This document shows, piece after piece, positions 43,269-50,731 of a DNA stretch of 64,000 nt. Each line of letters begins with the position of its first letter. The stretch's first letter is position 1. Both the position numbers and the translations under genes were made by a program. The stretch is from assembly GCA_038040395.1 (NCBI GenBank), contig JBBPIJ010000001.1, forward strand, positions 62,001 to 126,000, given 5' to 3'. Below the pieces are notes generated by a model that did not search any database, had not been told where the DNA came from, and saw only the letters and a program-made list of their open reading frames with translations. The DNA comes from VAXT01 sp038040395 (GTDB lineage: Bacteria; Actinomycetota; Thermoleophilia; Gaiellales; Gaiellaceae).

Positions 43269-43952
43269 ATGTCGGGTGCGCTCCTGCTGACCGAGCCGGA
43301 GGAAGTGACGCGGAGCTTCCTCGAGCGACACTTGCGACAGGACGGCTTCGATGTCGTCGAGGCAGAGAACGGGGAGGCGCTCAACCTCGTCGAGGAGGCG
43401 CGTCCCGACCTCGTGCTGATCGGCGACCCGCAGGGCCTCGACCTCTGCCGCCGGCTACGCGAGGGCGAGCCCGGCCGCTCCTGGGACCGCGAGGTGCCGG
43501 TGATCCTGCTCGGGTGCCCCGGGGCCGATCCGGTCGACTGCGTGCGCGCCTTCGACCGTGGCTGCGACGACTACCTCGACCGGCCTTTCCACTACGACGA
43601 GCTCGTGGCGCGCATCCGCGCGGTGCTGCGGCGGGTGGCGCCGCCGGAGGTCGAGCGTCTCGAGGCGGGGGAGATCGAGATCGACCGGCCGACGAGGCGC
43701 GTGGCCGTCGGCGGGGAGCGTGTGATCCTCCCGACGAAGGAGTACGAGCTGCTCCTCAAACTGGCGAGCGACCCGCATCGTGTCTTCACCAAGGAGGAGC
43801 TGCTCCGTGACGTGTGGGGCTTCCGCTCCCACGGACGGACCCGGACGCTCGACTCACACGCCTCACGTTTGCGCCGCCGCCTCGCCCGTCCGGGGCACCC
43901 GACGTATGTCCAGAACGTCTGGGGCGTGGGCTACTGCCTGCTCGGAGATTGA
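43269..43952 (+). CDS. OmpR-family response regulator with degenerate receiver
   Basis: The protein has 227 residues. The C-terminal winged-helix domain is complete (EIEIDRPTRRVAV to RTRTLDSHASRLRRRLA, VWGVGYCL). The receiver is atypical: the acidic cluster is LLTEPEEV, the phospho-acceptor region reads LVLIGDPQGLD, the Thr position is Gly (VILLGCPG) and the conserved Lys is Arg (YLDRPFHYDEL). It may work without phosphorylation, as known atypical OmpR-like regulators do. No kinase gene is adjacent. ATG 43269 fits the domain start. Confidence 0.85.
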   Translation: MSGALLLTEPEEVTRSFLERHLRQDGFDVVEAENGEALNLVEEARPDLVLIGDPQGLDLCRRLREGEPGRSWDREVPVILLGCPGADPVDCVRAFDRGCDDYLDRPFHYDELVARIRAVLRRVAPPEVERLEAGEIEIDRPTRRVAVGGERVILPTKEYELLLKLASDPHRVFTKEELLRDVWGFRSHGRTRTLDSHASRLRRRLARPGHPTYVQNVWGVGYCLLGD

Positions 43953-43998
43953 CTGGCCGGCCGCGATAGACTGGTCGAGGCGGTATGCTTTACCGCTC

Positions 43999-44400
43999 TT
44001 GACTGAAGGCAACATCGCGATCGTCCGTCGGGCGTACGAGGCTGTCCGTGCAGGTGACCTCGACGAGCTGAAGACCATGACGACTCCGGACATCGTTCTC
44101 CGGACGTCGTCTGCGATCGACGGCAAGGTGCATCAGGGGCCCGATGCGGTGGAGGAGGTCCTCGACGCGATCCGTGAGCGCTGGCAAGAGTTCCGGTTCG
44201 AGCCGCTCGAGTTCTACGACTCCGGGAACCGCGTGGTCGTTCTCGGCACCATGGTCACGAAGGGCCGGAACGGCGACGGCTTCGCGTCCACGGCCGGGCA
44301 GATCTGGACGCTCGAGAACGGAAAGGTCGTCTCGGTCGAGGCATTCCTCGACAGCGAGGCGGCCATCCGCGCTGCAGGTTTGACCCGTCTGGTCACCTAG
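43999..44400 (+). CDS. SnoaL-like (NTF2-fold) protein
   Basis: The protein has 133 residues. The sequence NIAIVRRAYEAVRAGDLDELKTMTTPDIVLRTSS is typical of SnoaL-like NTF2-fold proteins, followed by VVVLGTMVTKGRNG and QIWTLENGKVVSVEAFLD, which match the core strands. Start TTG at 43999 is the most likely because no earlier in-frame start lies after the upstream stop region. A TATGCT lies ten bases upstream. Function could be enzymatic (aldol condensation, isomerisation) or ligand binding. Confidence 0.75.
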   Translation: MTEGNIAIVRRAYEAVRAGDLDELKTMTTPDIVLRTSSAIDGKVHQGPDAVEEVLDAIRERWQEFRFEPLEFYDSGNRVVVLGTMVTKGRNGDGFASTAGQIWTLENGKVVSVEAFLDSEAAIRAAGLTRLVT

Positions 44401-44405
44401 CACGA

Positions 44406-44432
44406 GGGCAGGCCCGTCGCGCGAGCCTGCCC
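44406..44432. terminator. Hairpin between convergent SnoaL-like and SRPBCC genes
   Basis: GGGCAGGC (44406-44413) and GCCTGCCC (44425-44432) form an 8-bp stem with an 11-base loop. It lies between the two stop codons and probably serves both transcripts. Confidence 0.5.
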
Positions 44433-44445
44433 GTGAGAGGCTCGA

Positions 44446-44916
44446 CTACTTGCCGGCAGTCTCGACGTAGCTCTCGAACACCGACGGCCAGCCCTGCGAG
44501 TAGCTCTTGTGGCCTTCCTCGGCGTCCTTGCCGAGCCGCTCGAAGCCGCGGTGCTCGAGGTCGACGCGCGTCCCCTCGCCCTCGGGGGTGAAGCGCACCT
44601 CGATCTCGGTCGGCGCGACCGCGTCCGGGTTCACCTTCCACTCCAGCACGAGCCGAGTGGGAGGCTCCCACACGAGAACGTTCGCCCAGTGCGCTTCCTC
44701 ACCCGAGGTCATCCGCTCGTACACCCGTCCGCCGGGCCCGGTCTCGAAGACGACCGCCTCGGGCGGGCCTGCCTCCTTGTCCATGGCCTGGATCGAGTGC
44801 GTCGCGATCGGCCACCAGGTCGCGAGTCCTTCCGTGAAGACCTCGAAAGCCTTCTCGGGGGGCGCGGACACTAGCGCCGATTTCTGGATGGCGAGACCTG
44901 TCTCTTGCGTGCTCAC
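44446..44916 (-). CDS. SRPBCC/AHSA1-family protein
   Basis: The protein has 156 residues. It begins ALVSAPPEKAFEVFTEGLATWWP and has WEPPTRLVLEWK and HRGFERLG ... GHKSYSQGWPSVFESY, the standard activator-of-Hsp90-like/SRPBCC pattern for START-fold proteins. The family binds hydrophobic ligands. ArsR-SRPBCC pairs are a common operon type in actinobacteria. Its ATG overlaps the ArsR stop (ATGA). Confidence 0.88.
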   Translation of the reverse strand: MSTQETGLAIQKSALVSAPPEKAFEVFTEGLATWWPIATHSIQAMDKEAGPPEAVVFETGPGGRVYERMTSGEEAHWANVLVWEPPTRLVLEWKVNPDAVAPTEIEVRFTPEGEGTRVDLEHRGFERLGKDAEEGHKSYSQGWPSVFESYVETAGK

Positions 44917-45227
44917 TGCTTCTCCTCTCCTTTGCGGTCGACGGCCGCCTCGAAGCTCTCGAGGGCGGTCGTCCAGAACGTGTCGAAGTAGGCGCGGAGC
45001 TGGCCCAGCCCGTCCGGATCGAGCCGGTAGATGCGGCGTGTGCCTTCCTTCCGCTCCGTGACGAGCCCAGCGTCCTTCAACACACGCAGGTGCTGCGAGA
45101 CGGCCGGGCGGCTGACCGGAAGCTCACCGGCGAGCTCGCCGACGGCCCGGGGGCCGCTCTGGAGTAGCTCGAAGATCCGGCGCCTGGTCGGGTCGCCCAA
45201 CGCGTCCATTGCACTTGCGTAAGCCAT
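44913..45227 (-). CDS. ArsR-family transcriptional regulator
   Basis: The protein has 104 residues. The winged HTH reads ALGDPTRRRIFELLQSGPRAVGELAGELPVSRPAVSQHLRVLKDAGLV, the form of ArsR regulators that lack a metal-binding Cys site. It likely represses itself and the SRPBCC gene. A perfect 18-bp palindrome overlaps its start codon. Confidence 0.92.
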   Translation of the reverse strand: MAYASAMDALGDPTRRRIFELLQSGPRAVGELAGELPVSRPAVSQHLRVLKDAGLVTERKEGTRRIYRLDPDGLGQLRAYFDTFWTTALESFEAAVDRKGEEKQ

Positions 45228-45251
45228 GGCTTACGGTAAGTATGGACTTAC
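45218..45251. promoter_or_regulatory. Tandem ArsR-type operator palindromes
   Basis: CGTAAGCCATGGCTTACG (45218-45235) is a perfect 18-bp palindrome covering the arsR ATG. GTAAGT-ATGG-ACTTAC (45236-45251) follows at a 17-bp centre distance and overlaps the ogt stop. Shared half-sites are GTAAG/CTTAC, so two regulator dimers could bind on one face. Confidence 0.6.
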
Positions 45252-45820
45252 AGAAGAGTGTTGTCAAGAGCGCCCTCGAGCTTCAGGAGCAACTCCTTGC
45301 GCTCGAGCCCGCCGGCGTAGCCGACGAGTGAGCCGTTCGCGCCCACGACTCGGTGGCACGGGAGCACGATCGGGATCGGGTTCCGGTTCATGACGGTGCC
45401 GACGGCCCGGGCCGCCTGGGGCCGGCCGGCCGCGCGGGCGAGGGCGCCGTACGTCGTCGTCTCGCCGTGTGGAACGCGTGCGAGTCGTTCCAGGATGTCT
45501 CGGCTGAACGGGGCCGACTGGCGGAGGTCGACGGGAAGCTCGAACCGTGTGCGCTTGCCGTCGAAGTACTCGTCGAGCTGGCGCCGGGCCGCTTCGACCG
45601 GCTTGCCCGCGCGCAGGACGCGAACACCGAACGTCTTCGCCAGCCACTCGGTTTCGCGCTCCGGCTGCGGGTCGAACGAGATCCGGCAAAGGCCTCGGTC
45701 GGTCGTCGCCACGAGCAGCGGTCCGATCGGCGAGTCGGTGAGGTCGTACGCGACGTCGAGCAGGCCCGCAGCCGCTGCGGCTTCGCGAAAACGGTGGTCG
45801 AGGGCGGGGGAGACGGTCAT
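45248..45820 (-). CDS. ogt: Methylated-DNA-protein-cysteine methyltransferase
   Basis: The protein has 190 residues. It has the active-site motif IVLPCHRVVGANGSLVGYAGG with the acceptor Cys, the DNA-binding VPHGETTTYGALARAAG and the Asn/Arg region AVGTVMNRNP. It removes alkyl groups from O6-methylguanine irreversibly. Its ATG overlaps the sigma-factor stop (ATGA), so expression follows the sigma factor. No Ada AraC-type domain is present. Confidence 0.93.
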   Translation of the reverse strand: MTVSPALDHRFREAAAAAGLLDVAYDLTDSPIGPLLVATTDRGLCRISFDPQPERETEWLAKTFGVRVLRAGKPVEAARRQLDEYFDGKRTRFELPVDLRQSAPFSRDILERLARVPHGETTTYGALARAAGRPQAARAVGTVMNRNPIPIVLPCHRVVGANGSLVGYAGGLERKELLLKLEGALDNTLL

Positions 45821-46263
45821 TGCATCCTCCTTCGTAGCCTGCGGACTCCGGACGAGGCCGCCTGGCGCGCCGCGTCTTCGCTCGATCCGAGCGCGGCGCC
45901 GATCGCGGCGTAGGACAGGTCGTAGCCGTAGCGGAGCACGACCGCCGCTCGCTCCTTGCGCGGCAGGTCGTCGGCGAGCTCGCCGAGCTCGGCATAGGCG
46001 GGGCGGGAATCGGTGGCCGGCTCCGGATCGGGCGGCACCGCCTCGCGGCGGCGGAGCTGGTCGACGGCGACCCGGCGTGCGATCGTCATCACCCACGCCC
46101 GAAGGTTGTCCGAGTGCTGGAGATTTCCGTACGCCCGAAGCGCTTTTAGGAAGGTCTCCTGGTACGCGTCTTCGGCGCGTTCGCGGCCGACTAGCCGGCG
46201 GAGCTCGTGCAGGACGGCGTCCCGATGCTCCTCGTAGAAAGATTCGAACGTGGGCACATGCAT
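45817..46263 (-). CDS. ECF-type RNA polymerase sigma factor
   Basis: The protein has about 148 residues. Region 2 reads FESFYEEHRDAVLHELRRLVGRERAEDAYQETFLKALRAY and NLRAWVMTIARRVAVDQLRRR, followed by region 4 (LPRKERAAVVLRYGYDLSYAAIGAALGSSEDAARQAASSGVRRLRR). The exact start is uncertain among in-frame ATGs at 46263, 46272 and 46275; SD spacing favours 46263. No anti-sigma gene is adjacent. It leads the ogt-arsR-SRPBCC run. Confidence 0.85.
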   Translation of the reverse strand: MHVPTFESFYEEHRDAVLHELRRLVGRERAEDAYQETFLKALRAYGNLQHSDNLRAWVMTIARRVAVDQLRRREAVPPDPEPATDSRPAYAELGELADDLPRKERAAVVLRYGYDLSYAAIGAALGSSEDAARQAASSGVRRLRRRMQ

Positions 46264-46303
46264 CAGAGCCATCATCTTCTCTAACGCGGATCGGAGGTGA
46301 AAT

Positions 46304-47149
46304 GTGAGAGTCGGAGTCGTCGGACATGTCGAATGGGTGCGCTTCGCCGAGGTCGAGCGGGTTCCCGAGTCCGGTGCGATCACGCAGGCCGAGGCATCCT
46401 GGGTCGAGCCCGCCGGGGGAGGCGCGGTCGCGGCGGCGCAGCTCCTCAAGCTGGGCGGCAGCTGCGACTTCTTCGTCGCGGTCGGAAACGACGACCTCGG
46501 GATTCAGGCCCGCGCGGGGCTGGAGGAGCTCGGCCTACGCGTCCACGCGGCAATTCGGGACGAGCCGCAGCGGCAGGCCTTCACGTTCCTCGACTCGCAC
46601 GGAGAGCGGACGATCACGCTGATCGGCGGCAAGCTCCACCCGCACGGGAGCGACCCGTTGCCCTGGGAGCAGCTGGCCGAGATCGAGGCCGTCTACTTCA
46701 GCGCCGGCGACGCGGATGCGCTGCGCGCGGCGAGGCAGGCCCGCGTGCTGGTCGCGACCGCGCGGGAGCTCCCGACCCTCGTCGAAGCGGGCGTCCAACT
46801 GGACGCGCTCGTCCACAGTGCGAGCGACCCTGCGGAGGCGTACGAGGCGGGGCGGCTCTCTCCCGAGCCGCGGCTCGTTGTCTCCACCATGGGTCGCGAC
46901 GGCGGAACCTTCGTTGCGGGGAAGACGACGGGCACGTATGCGAGCGCACCGCTGCCGGGGCCGATTGCCGATTCCTACGGCGCCGGAGACTCGTTTGCGG
47001 CCGGTCTTGCCTTCGCGCTCGGGCGGGGCGACGAGCCGGAAGCCGCGCTCGTCTTTGCGGCGCAATGCGGAGCCGCGGCGATGACCGGACGCGGCGCGTA
47101 CGCGGGTCAGCTCGCTCTGGGCGAACCTCGACCCACACTCGAGTCTTAA
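46304..47149 (+). CDS. PfkB-family carbohydrate kinase
   Basis: The protein has 281 residues. The N-terminal substrate-binding part has PAGGGAVAAAQLLKLGG and FVAVGNDDLG. The C-terminal PfkB signature 2 is DSYGAGDSFAAGLAFAL, with the catalytic Asp. Start is GTG with GGAGGTG upstream. It is divergent from the sigma factor (about 40 bases). The stop TAA lies inside the first REP-like repeat. Substrate is a sugar or nucleoside, not resolvable here. Confidence 0.87.
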   Translation: MRVGVVGHVEWVRFAEVERVPESGAITQAEASWVEPAGGGAVAAAQLLKLGGSCDFFVAVGNDDLGIQARAGLEELGLRVHAAIRDEPQRQAFTFLDSHGERTITLIGGKLHPHGSDPLPWEQLAEIEAVYFSAGDADALRAARQARVLVATARELPTLVEAGVQLDALVHSASDPAEAYEAGRLSPEPRLVVSTMGRDGGTFVAGKTTGTYASAPLPGPIADSYGAGDSFAAGLAFALGRGDEPEAALVFAAQCGAAAMTGRGAYAGQLALGEPRPTLES

Positions 47150-47219
47150 CAGGGTCTGACCCCGTAAACCTTTACAGGGTCTGACCCCGTGAACGTCTAG
47201 GGGTCAGACCCTGTTAAGA
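47144..47219. repeat. REP-like cluster: three GGGTCTGACCCC units, two facing
   Basis: TCTTAACAGGGTCTGACCCC (47144-47163) and its exact reverse complement (47200-47219) form a 20-bp inverted repeat. A third direct copy (TTTACAGGGTCTGACCCCGT, 47171-47190) lies between them. Each unit is itself a dyad (ACnGGGTCnGACCCnGT). The pfkB stop is inside the first unit. The GGGGTCAGACCC core recurs at 40594. Confidence 0.7.
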
Positions 47220-47242
47220 GGGTGGGATGGAGGAGTTGCGTT

Positions 47243-47277
47243 GTGGGGGTTTGTGGTTTAAAGTGGGACGCAGTGGA
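47243..47277 (+). promoter_or_regulatory. MraZ-binding direct repeats upstream of mraZ
   Basis: GTGG occurs at 47243, 47253, 47263 and 47273, exactly ten bases apart (GTGGGG, GTGGTT, GTGGGA, GTGGAA). MraZ is known to bind TGGGN direct repeats with this spacing in front of the dcw operon and to repress it. The repeats end 20 bases before the mraZ ATG. Confidence 0.75.
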
Positions 47278-47297
47278 AACCCGGCACGGCCCCGCAC

Positions 47298-47732
47298 ATG
47301 CTTCTAGGCGAACACGAGCACTCAATCGATGACAAGAACCGCGTCACGCTACCGGCAAAGTTCCGGGTGGCGTTCGCCGGTGGCCTCGTCATCACGCGCG
47401 GCCTCGAGGGCTGCCTCCTCGCCTTCCCGCGCGCCGACTGGGAGCAGCTGGTCGAGGCATGGCTCGCCGACCTTGGCCCGTTCAGCAAGGAGGCCCGGCG
47501 AGTCCAGCGCTTCTTCTTCGCCGGCGCCACCGAGGCCGAGCTCGACAAGCAGGGACGCGTGATGCTCCCGGCCGCTCTCATCCAGCACGGAGGGCTCGGC
47601 CGGAACGTCGTCGTCGCCGGAATGAGGGACCACCTGGAGATCTGGGACAGCGCCGCCTGGCGCAAAGAGCTGAAAGAGGTCGAAGGGAGCGCAGAAGATG
47701 TTGCCGAACGTCTTGCAACCAAACGAGACTGA
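47298..47732 (+). CDS. mraZ: Transcriptional regulator MraZ
   Basis: The protein has 144 residues with two SpoVT/AbrB-like halves: FLGEHEHSIDDKNRVTLPAKFR-type (LGEHEHSIDDKNRVTLPAKFR) and ELDKQGRVMLPAAL. MraZ forms a ring that binds direct repeats upstream of its own operon and sets division-gene expression. It is first in the dcw cluster and overlaps rsmH by 35 bases. Four spaced GTGG boxes lie upstream. Confidence 0.96.
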   Translation: MLLGEHEHSIDDKNRVTLPAKFRVAFAGGLVITRGLEGCLLAFPRADWEQLVEAWLADLGPFSKEARRVQRFFFAGATEAELDKQGRVMLPAALIQHGGLGRNVVVAGMRDHLEIWDSAAWRKELKEVEGSAEDVAERLATKRD

Positions 47733-48654
47733 TCACGTTCCCGTCCTCGCCGAGGAGGTGCGAGAGCTCCTCGCGATCGAGCCCGGGCACACCGTCGTCG
47801 ACGCGACCTTCGGCGCGGGCGGTCACGCCGCGGTCCTGGCCGCGGACCTCAAGGGCGCCGGCCGCTTCATCGCGATCGACCGCGACCCAACCGTGAGGCC
47901 CTACTTCGAGGGCTTCCGGCGCCACGCGGGCGTCCAGTCGCGCTTCCTGCGCGGCGAGGCCTCGGTCGTCCTCGACCAGCTGGCCGAGAACGGCGTCCAT
48001 GCCGATGCGATCCTGCTCGACCTCGGCGTCTCGAGCATGCAGATCGACCGCCCCGAGCGCGGCTTCTCGTACGCAGTCGACGCGCCGCTCGACATGCGCA
48101 TGGACCCGACCGCAGACCTGTCCGCGGCCGAGCTCGTGAACGAGGCCGACGAACGTGAGCTCGCGACGATCTTCCGGAGGTACGGAGAAGAGCGTTACGC
48201 GAAGCAGATCGCGCGCGCCATCGGGCGACGCCGCAAGCAGGAGCCGATCGAGCGGACGGGCGAGCTCGTCGAGCTGATCCGCGCCGCGATCCCGGCTCCG
48301 GCGCGGTTCGGCGAGGGGCATCCGGCCAAGCGCGTCTTCCAGGCGCTGCGTATCGCGGTCAACGACGAGCTCGGCGAGCTGGAGGAGGCATTGCCGGCAG
48401 CGTTCGAGATGCTGCGCCCCGGCGGGCGCATGGCGGTGATCGCCTTCCACTCGCTCGAGGACCGGATCGTCAAGCGCTTCTTCCAGAAGCTCGAGCGCGG
48501 CTGCGTCTGCCCGCCGGACTTCCCTGTCTGCGTTTGCGGGCGCGAGCCCGAGCTGCGGCGCCTGAACCGGAAGGCGATCCGGCCGAGCCCGCACGAGCTG
48601 GCCCACAACCCGCGCGCCGCCTCCGCCAGGCTGCGCGCCGTGCAGAAGGCGTAG
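47698..48654 (+). CDS. rsmH: 16S rRNA (cytosine1402-N4)-methyltransferase RsmH
   Basis: The protein has 318 residues. Features are HVPVLAEEV, the SAM loop DATFGAGGHA, AIDRDP, LLDLGVSSMQ and the C-terminal AFHSLEDRIVKRFF and LNRKAIRPSPHEL. It methylates C1402 of 16S rRNA. The start lies within mraZ, coupling the two. Standard second gene of the cluster. Confidence 0.97.
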   Translation: MLPNVLQPNETDHVPVLAEEVRELLAIEPGHTVVDATFGAGGHAAVLAADLKGAGRFIAIDRDPTVRPYFEGFRRHAGVQSRFLRGEASVVLDQLAENGVHADAILLDLGVSSMQIDRPERGFSYAVDAPLDMRMDPTADLSAAELVNEADERELATIFRRYGEERYAKQIARAIGRRRKQEPIERTGELVELIRAAIPAPARFGEGHPAKRVFQALRIAVNDELGELEEALPAAFEMLRPGGRMAVIAFHSLEDRIVKRFFQKLERGCVCPPDFPVCVCGREPELRRLNRKAIRPSPHELAHNPRAASARLRAVQKA

Positions 48655-48657
48655 CCG

Positions 48658-49020
48658 GTGCCTAGAGCTGCGGCAGCCGCCCAGGCTCATCCCGCGCCCG
48701 CCCGCACGCGCGCGCGCCCGAAGCCGAGGGCCGTTCGCAAGACCGCGCCCCGTCGCCGCGTAGCCGGCGGAGTCGTCTGGATCGGCGCGATCGCCCTGCT
48801 CCTGACCGGCGTGGTCGCGCTCAACGTCGCCGTCCTCCGGTTGAACGTCCGGCTGGACGAGCTCGGGCACGAGCGGGCGCAGCTTCGCGCGGACAACGCG
48901 CAACTGAGCTCGCAGATCGCCTCGCGGGCCGCCTCCGGGCGAATCGTGACTCTGGGCGGCCGCCTCGGGCTCGCGCCCGCGAGCCCCGAGCGCTGGACCT
49001 ATCTGGACCTGCGCAAATGA
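48658..49020 (+). CDS. ftsL: Cell division protein FtsL
   Basis: The protein has 120 residues. A basic, Ala-rich cytoplasmic N-terminus is followed by one span (VVWIGAIALLLTGVVALNVAVL) and a leucine-rich coiled coil (LDELGHERAQLRADNAQL). This is the FtsL layout in the divisome. Start is GTG, three bases after rsmH, and its stop overlaps ftsI as ATGA. Sequence conservation in the family is low; position decides. Confidence 0.85.
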   Translation: MPRAAAAAQAHPAPARTRARPKPRAVRKTAPRRRVAGGVVWIGAIALLLTGVVALNVAVLRLNVRLDELGHERAQLRADNAQLSSQIASRAASGRIVTLGGRLGLAPASPERWTYLDLRK

Positions 49021-50696
49021 AAGTGGCAAACCGGCGAATCCGGCTCGTCCTCGCCGTTTTCGCCTGTGCCTTCGCCGCCATGTTCCTGCGGGCCGCGTGG
49101 CTTCAGGGCGTGAGGGCGGGAAGCTATGAGCGCCTCGCTGCGGGCCAGCATCGAGTCACGAGCATCGATCCCGGAGGGCGCGGTGCGATCTTCGACCGGA
49201 CCGGCGTCCAACTCGCAATCGGCCGCCAGGCGACCACGGTGTACGCGAACCCGCGCCAGATTCGCGACCCGAAGGCGACTGCCGCACTCGTCGCGCGCGC
49301 CCTGAAGCTCGATCCGCAGGAGGTGGAGCTGGAGCTCGCCGACCGCTCGCGCGGCTTCGTGTACATCGCCCGCAAGGCCGACGCGGAGCGCGCCAAGATG
49401 CTCCAGAAGGCAGGCATCGTCGGCCTCGGCTTCATCTCCGAGCAGCAACGCTTCTATCCGCTGTACCACGTCGGCGCGCAGGTCGTCGGCTACGCCGGGA
49501 CGGACAACCACGGGCTCGCCGGCCTCGAGCTCGGCCTCGAAGGGCTGCTCTCGGGCAAGCCGGGAAGCGAGACGGTGATCAGGGATCCCGGCGGGCGCGC
49601 GATCAGCGTCATCGACTCGACCGGTGCGCACGAGGGCCAGAACGTCACGCTCACGATCGACCACACGATCCAGGCTCACGCGGAGGCTGTTCTCCGCAGG
49701 ACGATCGACCAGACCCACGCGAAGGCCGCTTCGGCGGTCGTCCTCGACCCGCGCACCGGCGCCGTGCTCGCGATGGCCGTCGAGCGCGGCTACGACGCGA
49801 ACCGCTTCCCCATCGTCCCCAAGGACAGACAGCGCAACCGGACCGTGACGGACACGTACGAGCCGGGCTCGACGTTCAAGATCGTCACTGTCAGCGCGGT
49901 CCTTTCGGAGGGCCTCGTCACGCCGCGAACGGCCTTCACGCTCCCGTACGAGATCCACGTCGCAGACCGCGTCATCAAGGATGCGCATCCGCGCGGGACG
50001 GAGACAATGACGGTCGACCAGATCCTCTCGTTCTCGTCCAACGTCGGGACGATCACGCTGGCCGAGAAGCTCGGCGCCGAGCGGCTCTCGGAGTGGATCA
50101 GCCGCTTCGGCTTCGGGCACAAGACCGGCATCGACTTTCCGGGCGAGACGAGGGGGATCGTGCCCCCGCTCGAGCGCTGGTCCGGCTCGACGATCGGGAC
50201 GCTGCCGATCGGCCACGGGATCGCGATCACCCCCGTGCAGATGGCTGCGGCCTACGGGACGGTTGCCAACGACGGCGTCTGGCTCCAGCCGCACCTCGTC
50301 GACCGGATCGGCTCGAAGCATCGCCCGGCGGTCGTCGCGCGGCGGATCCTGTCGCAGCGGGTCGCGCGCCAGGTGCGACAGATGATGGAGGACGTCGTCA
50401 TCGAGGGAACCGGCCAGGAGGCCCAGCTTCCTGGGTACACCGTCGCGGGGAAGACCGGAACCGCTGCCAAGCCCGATGCGTCCGGCGGGTACTCGACGTC
50501 CAGGTACGTCGCCTCGTTCGTCGGCTTCGTGCCCGCCAGGAATCCGCGGCTCGTCATCCTCGTCACGGTCGACGAGCCCGGAACGGCGATTTGGGGCGGT
50601 GTCGTGGCGGCCCCGGCGTTCCAGCAGATCGCGGGATATGACCTGCAATACCTGGAAATTCCACCGGATGCTCCGGAGACGCTGACCCAGCGGTAG
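49017..50696 (+). CDS. ftsI: Peptidoglycan transpeptidase FtsI (PBP3-type)
   Basis: The protein has 559 residues: one N-terminal span, a dimerisation domain (GAIFDRTGVQLA) and the penicillin-binding domain with S285TFK, SSN (SFSSNVGT) and KTGTA. It cross-links septal peptidoglycan outside the membrane. It overlaps ftsL by four bases. No PASTA repeats are seen at the C-terminus. Confidence 0.95.
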   Translation: MKVANRRIRLVLAVFACAFAAMFLRAAWLQGVRAGSYERLAAGQHRVTSIDPGGRGAIFDRTGVQLAIGRQATTVYANPRQIRDPKATAALVARALKLDPQEVELELADRSRGFVYIARKADAERAKMLQKAGIVGLGFISEQQRFYPLYHVGAQVVGYAGTDNHGLAGLELGLEGLLSGKPGSETVIRDPGGRAISVIDSTGAHEGQNVTLTIDHTIQAHAEAVLRRTIDQTHAKAASAVVLDPRTGAVLAMAVERGYDANRFPIVPKDRQRNRTVTDTYEPGSTFKIVTVSAVLSEGLVTPRTAFTLPYEIHVADRVIKDAHPRGTETMTVDQILSFSSNVGTITLAEKLGAERLSEWISRFGFGHKTGIDFPGETRGIVPPLERWSGSTIGTLPIGHGIAITPVQMAAAYGTVANDGVWLQPHLVDRIGSKHRPAVVARRILSQRVARQVRQMMEDVVIEGTGQEAQLPGYTVAGKTGTAAKPDASGGYSTSRYVASFVGFVPARNPRLVILVTVDEPGTAIWGGVVAAPAFQQIAGYDLQYLEIPPDAPETLTQR

Positions 50697-50731
50697 CAGC
50701 AGGACACATTGGTACCCTCGCGTGCGCCCCA

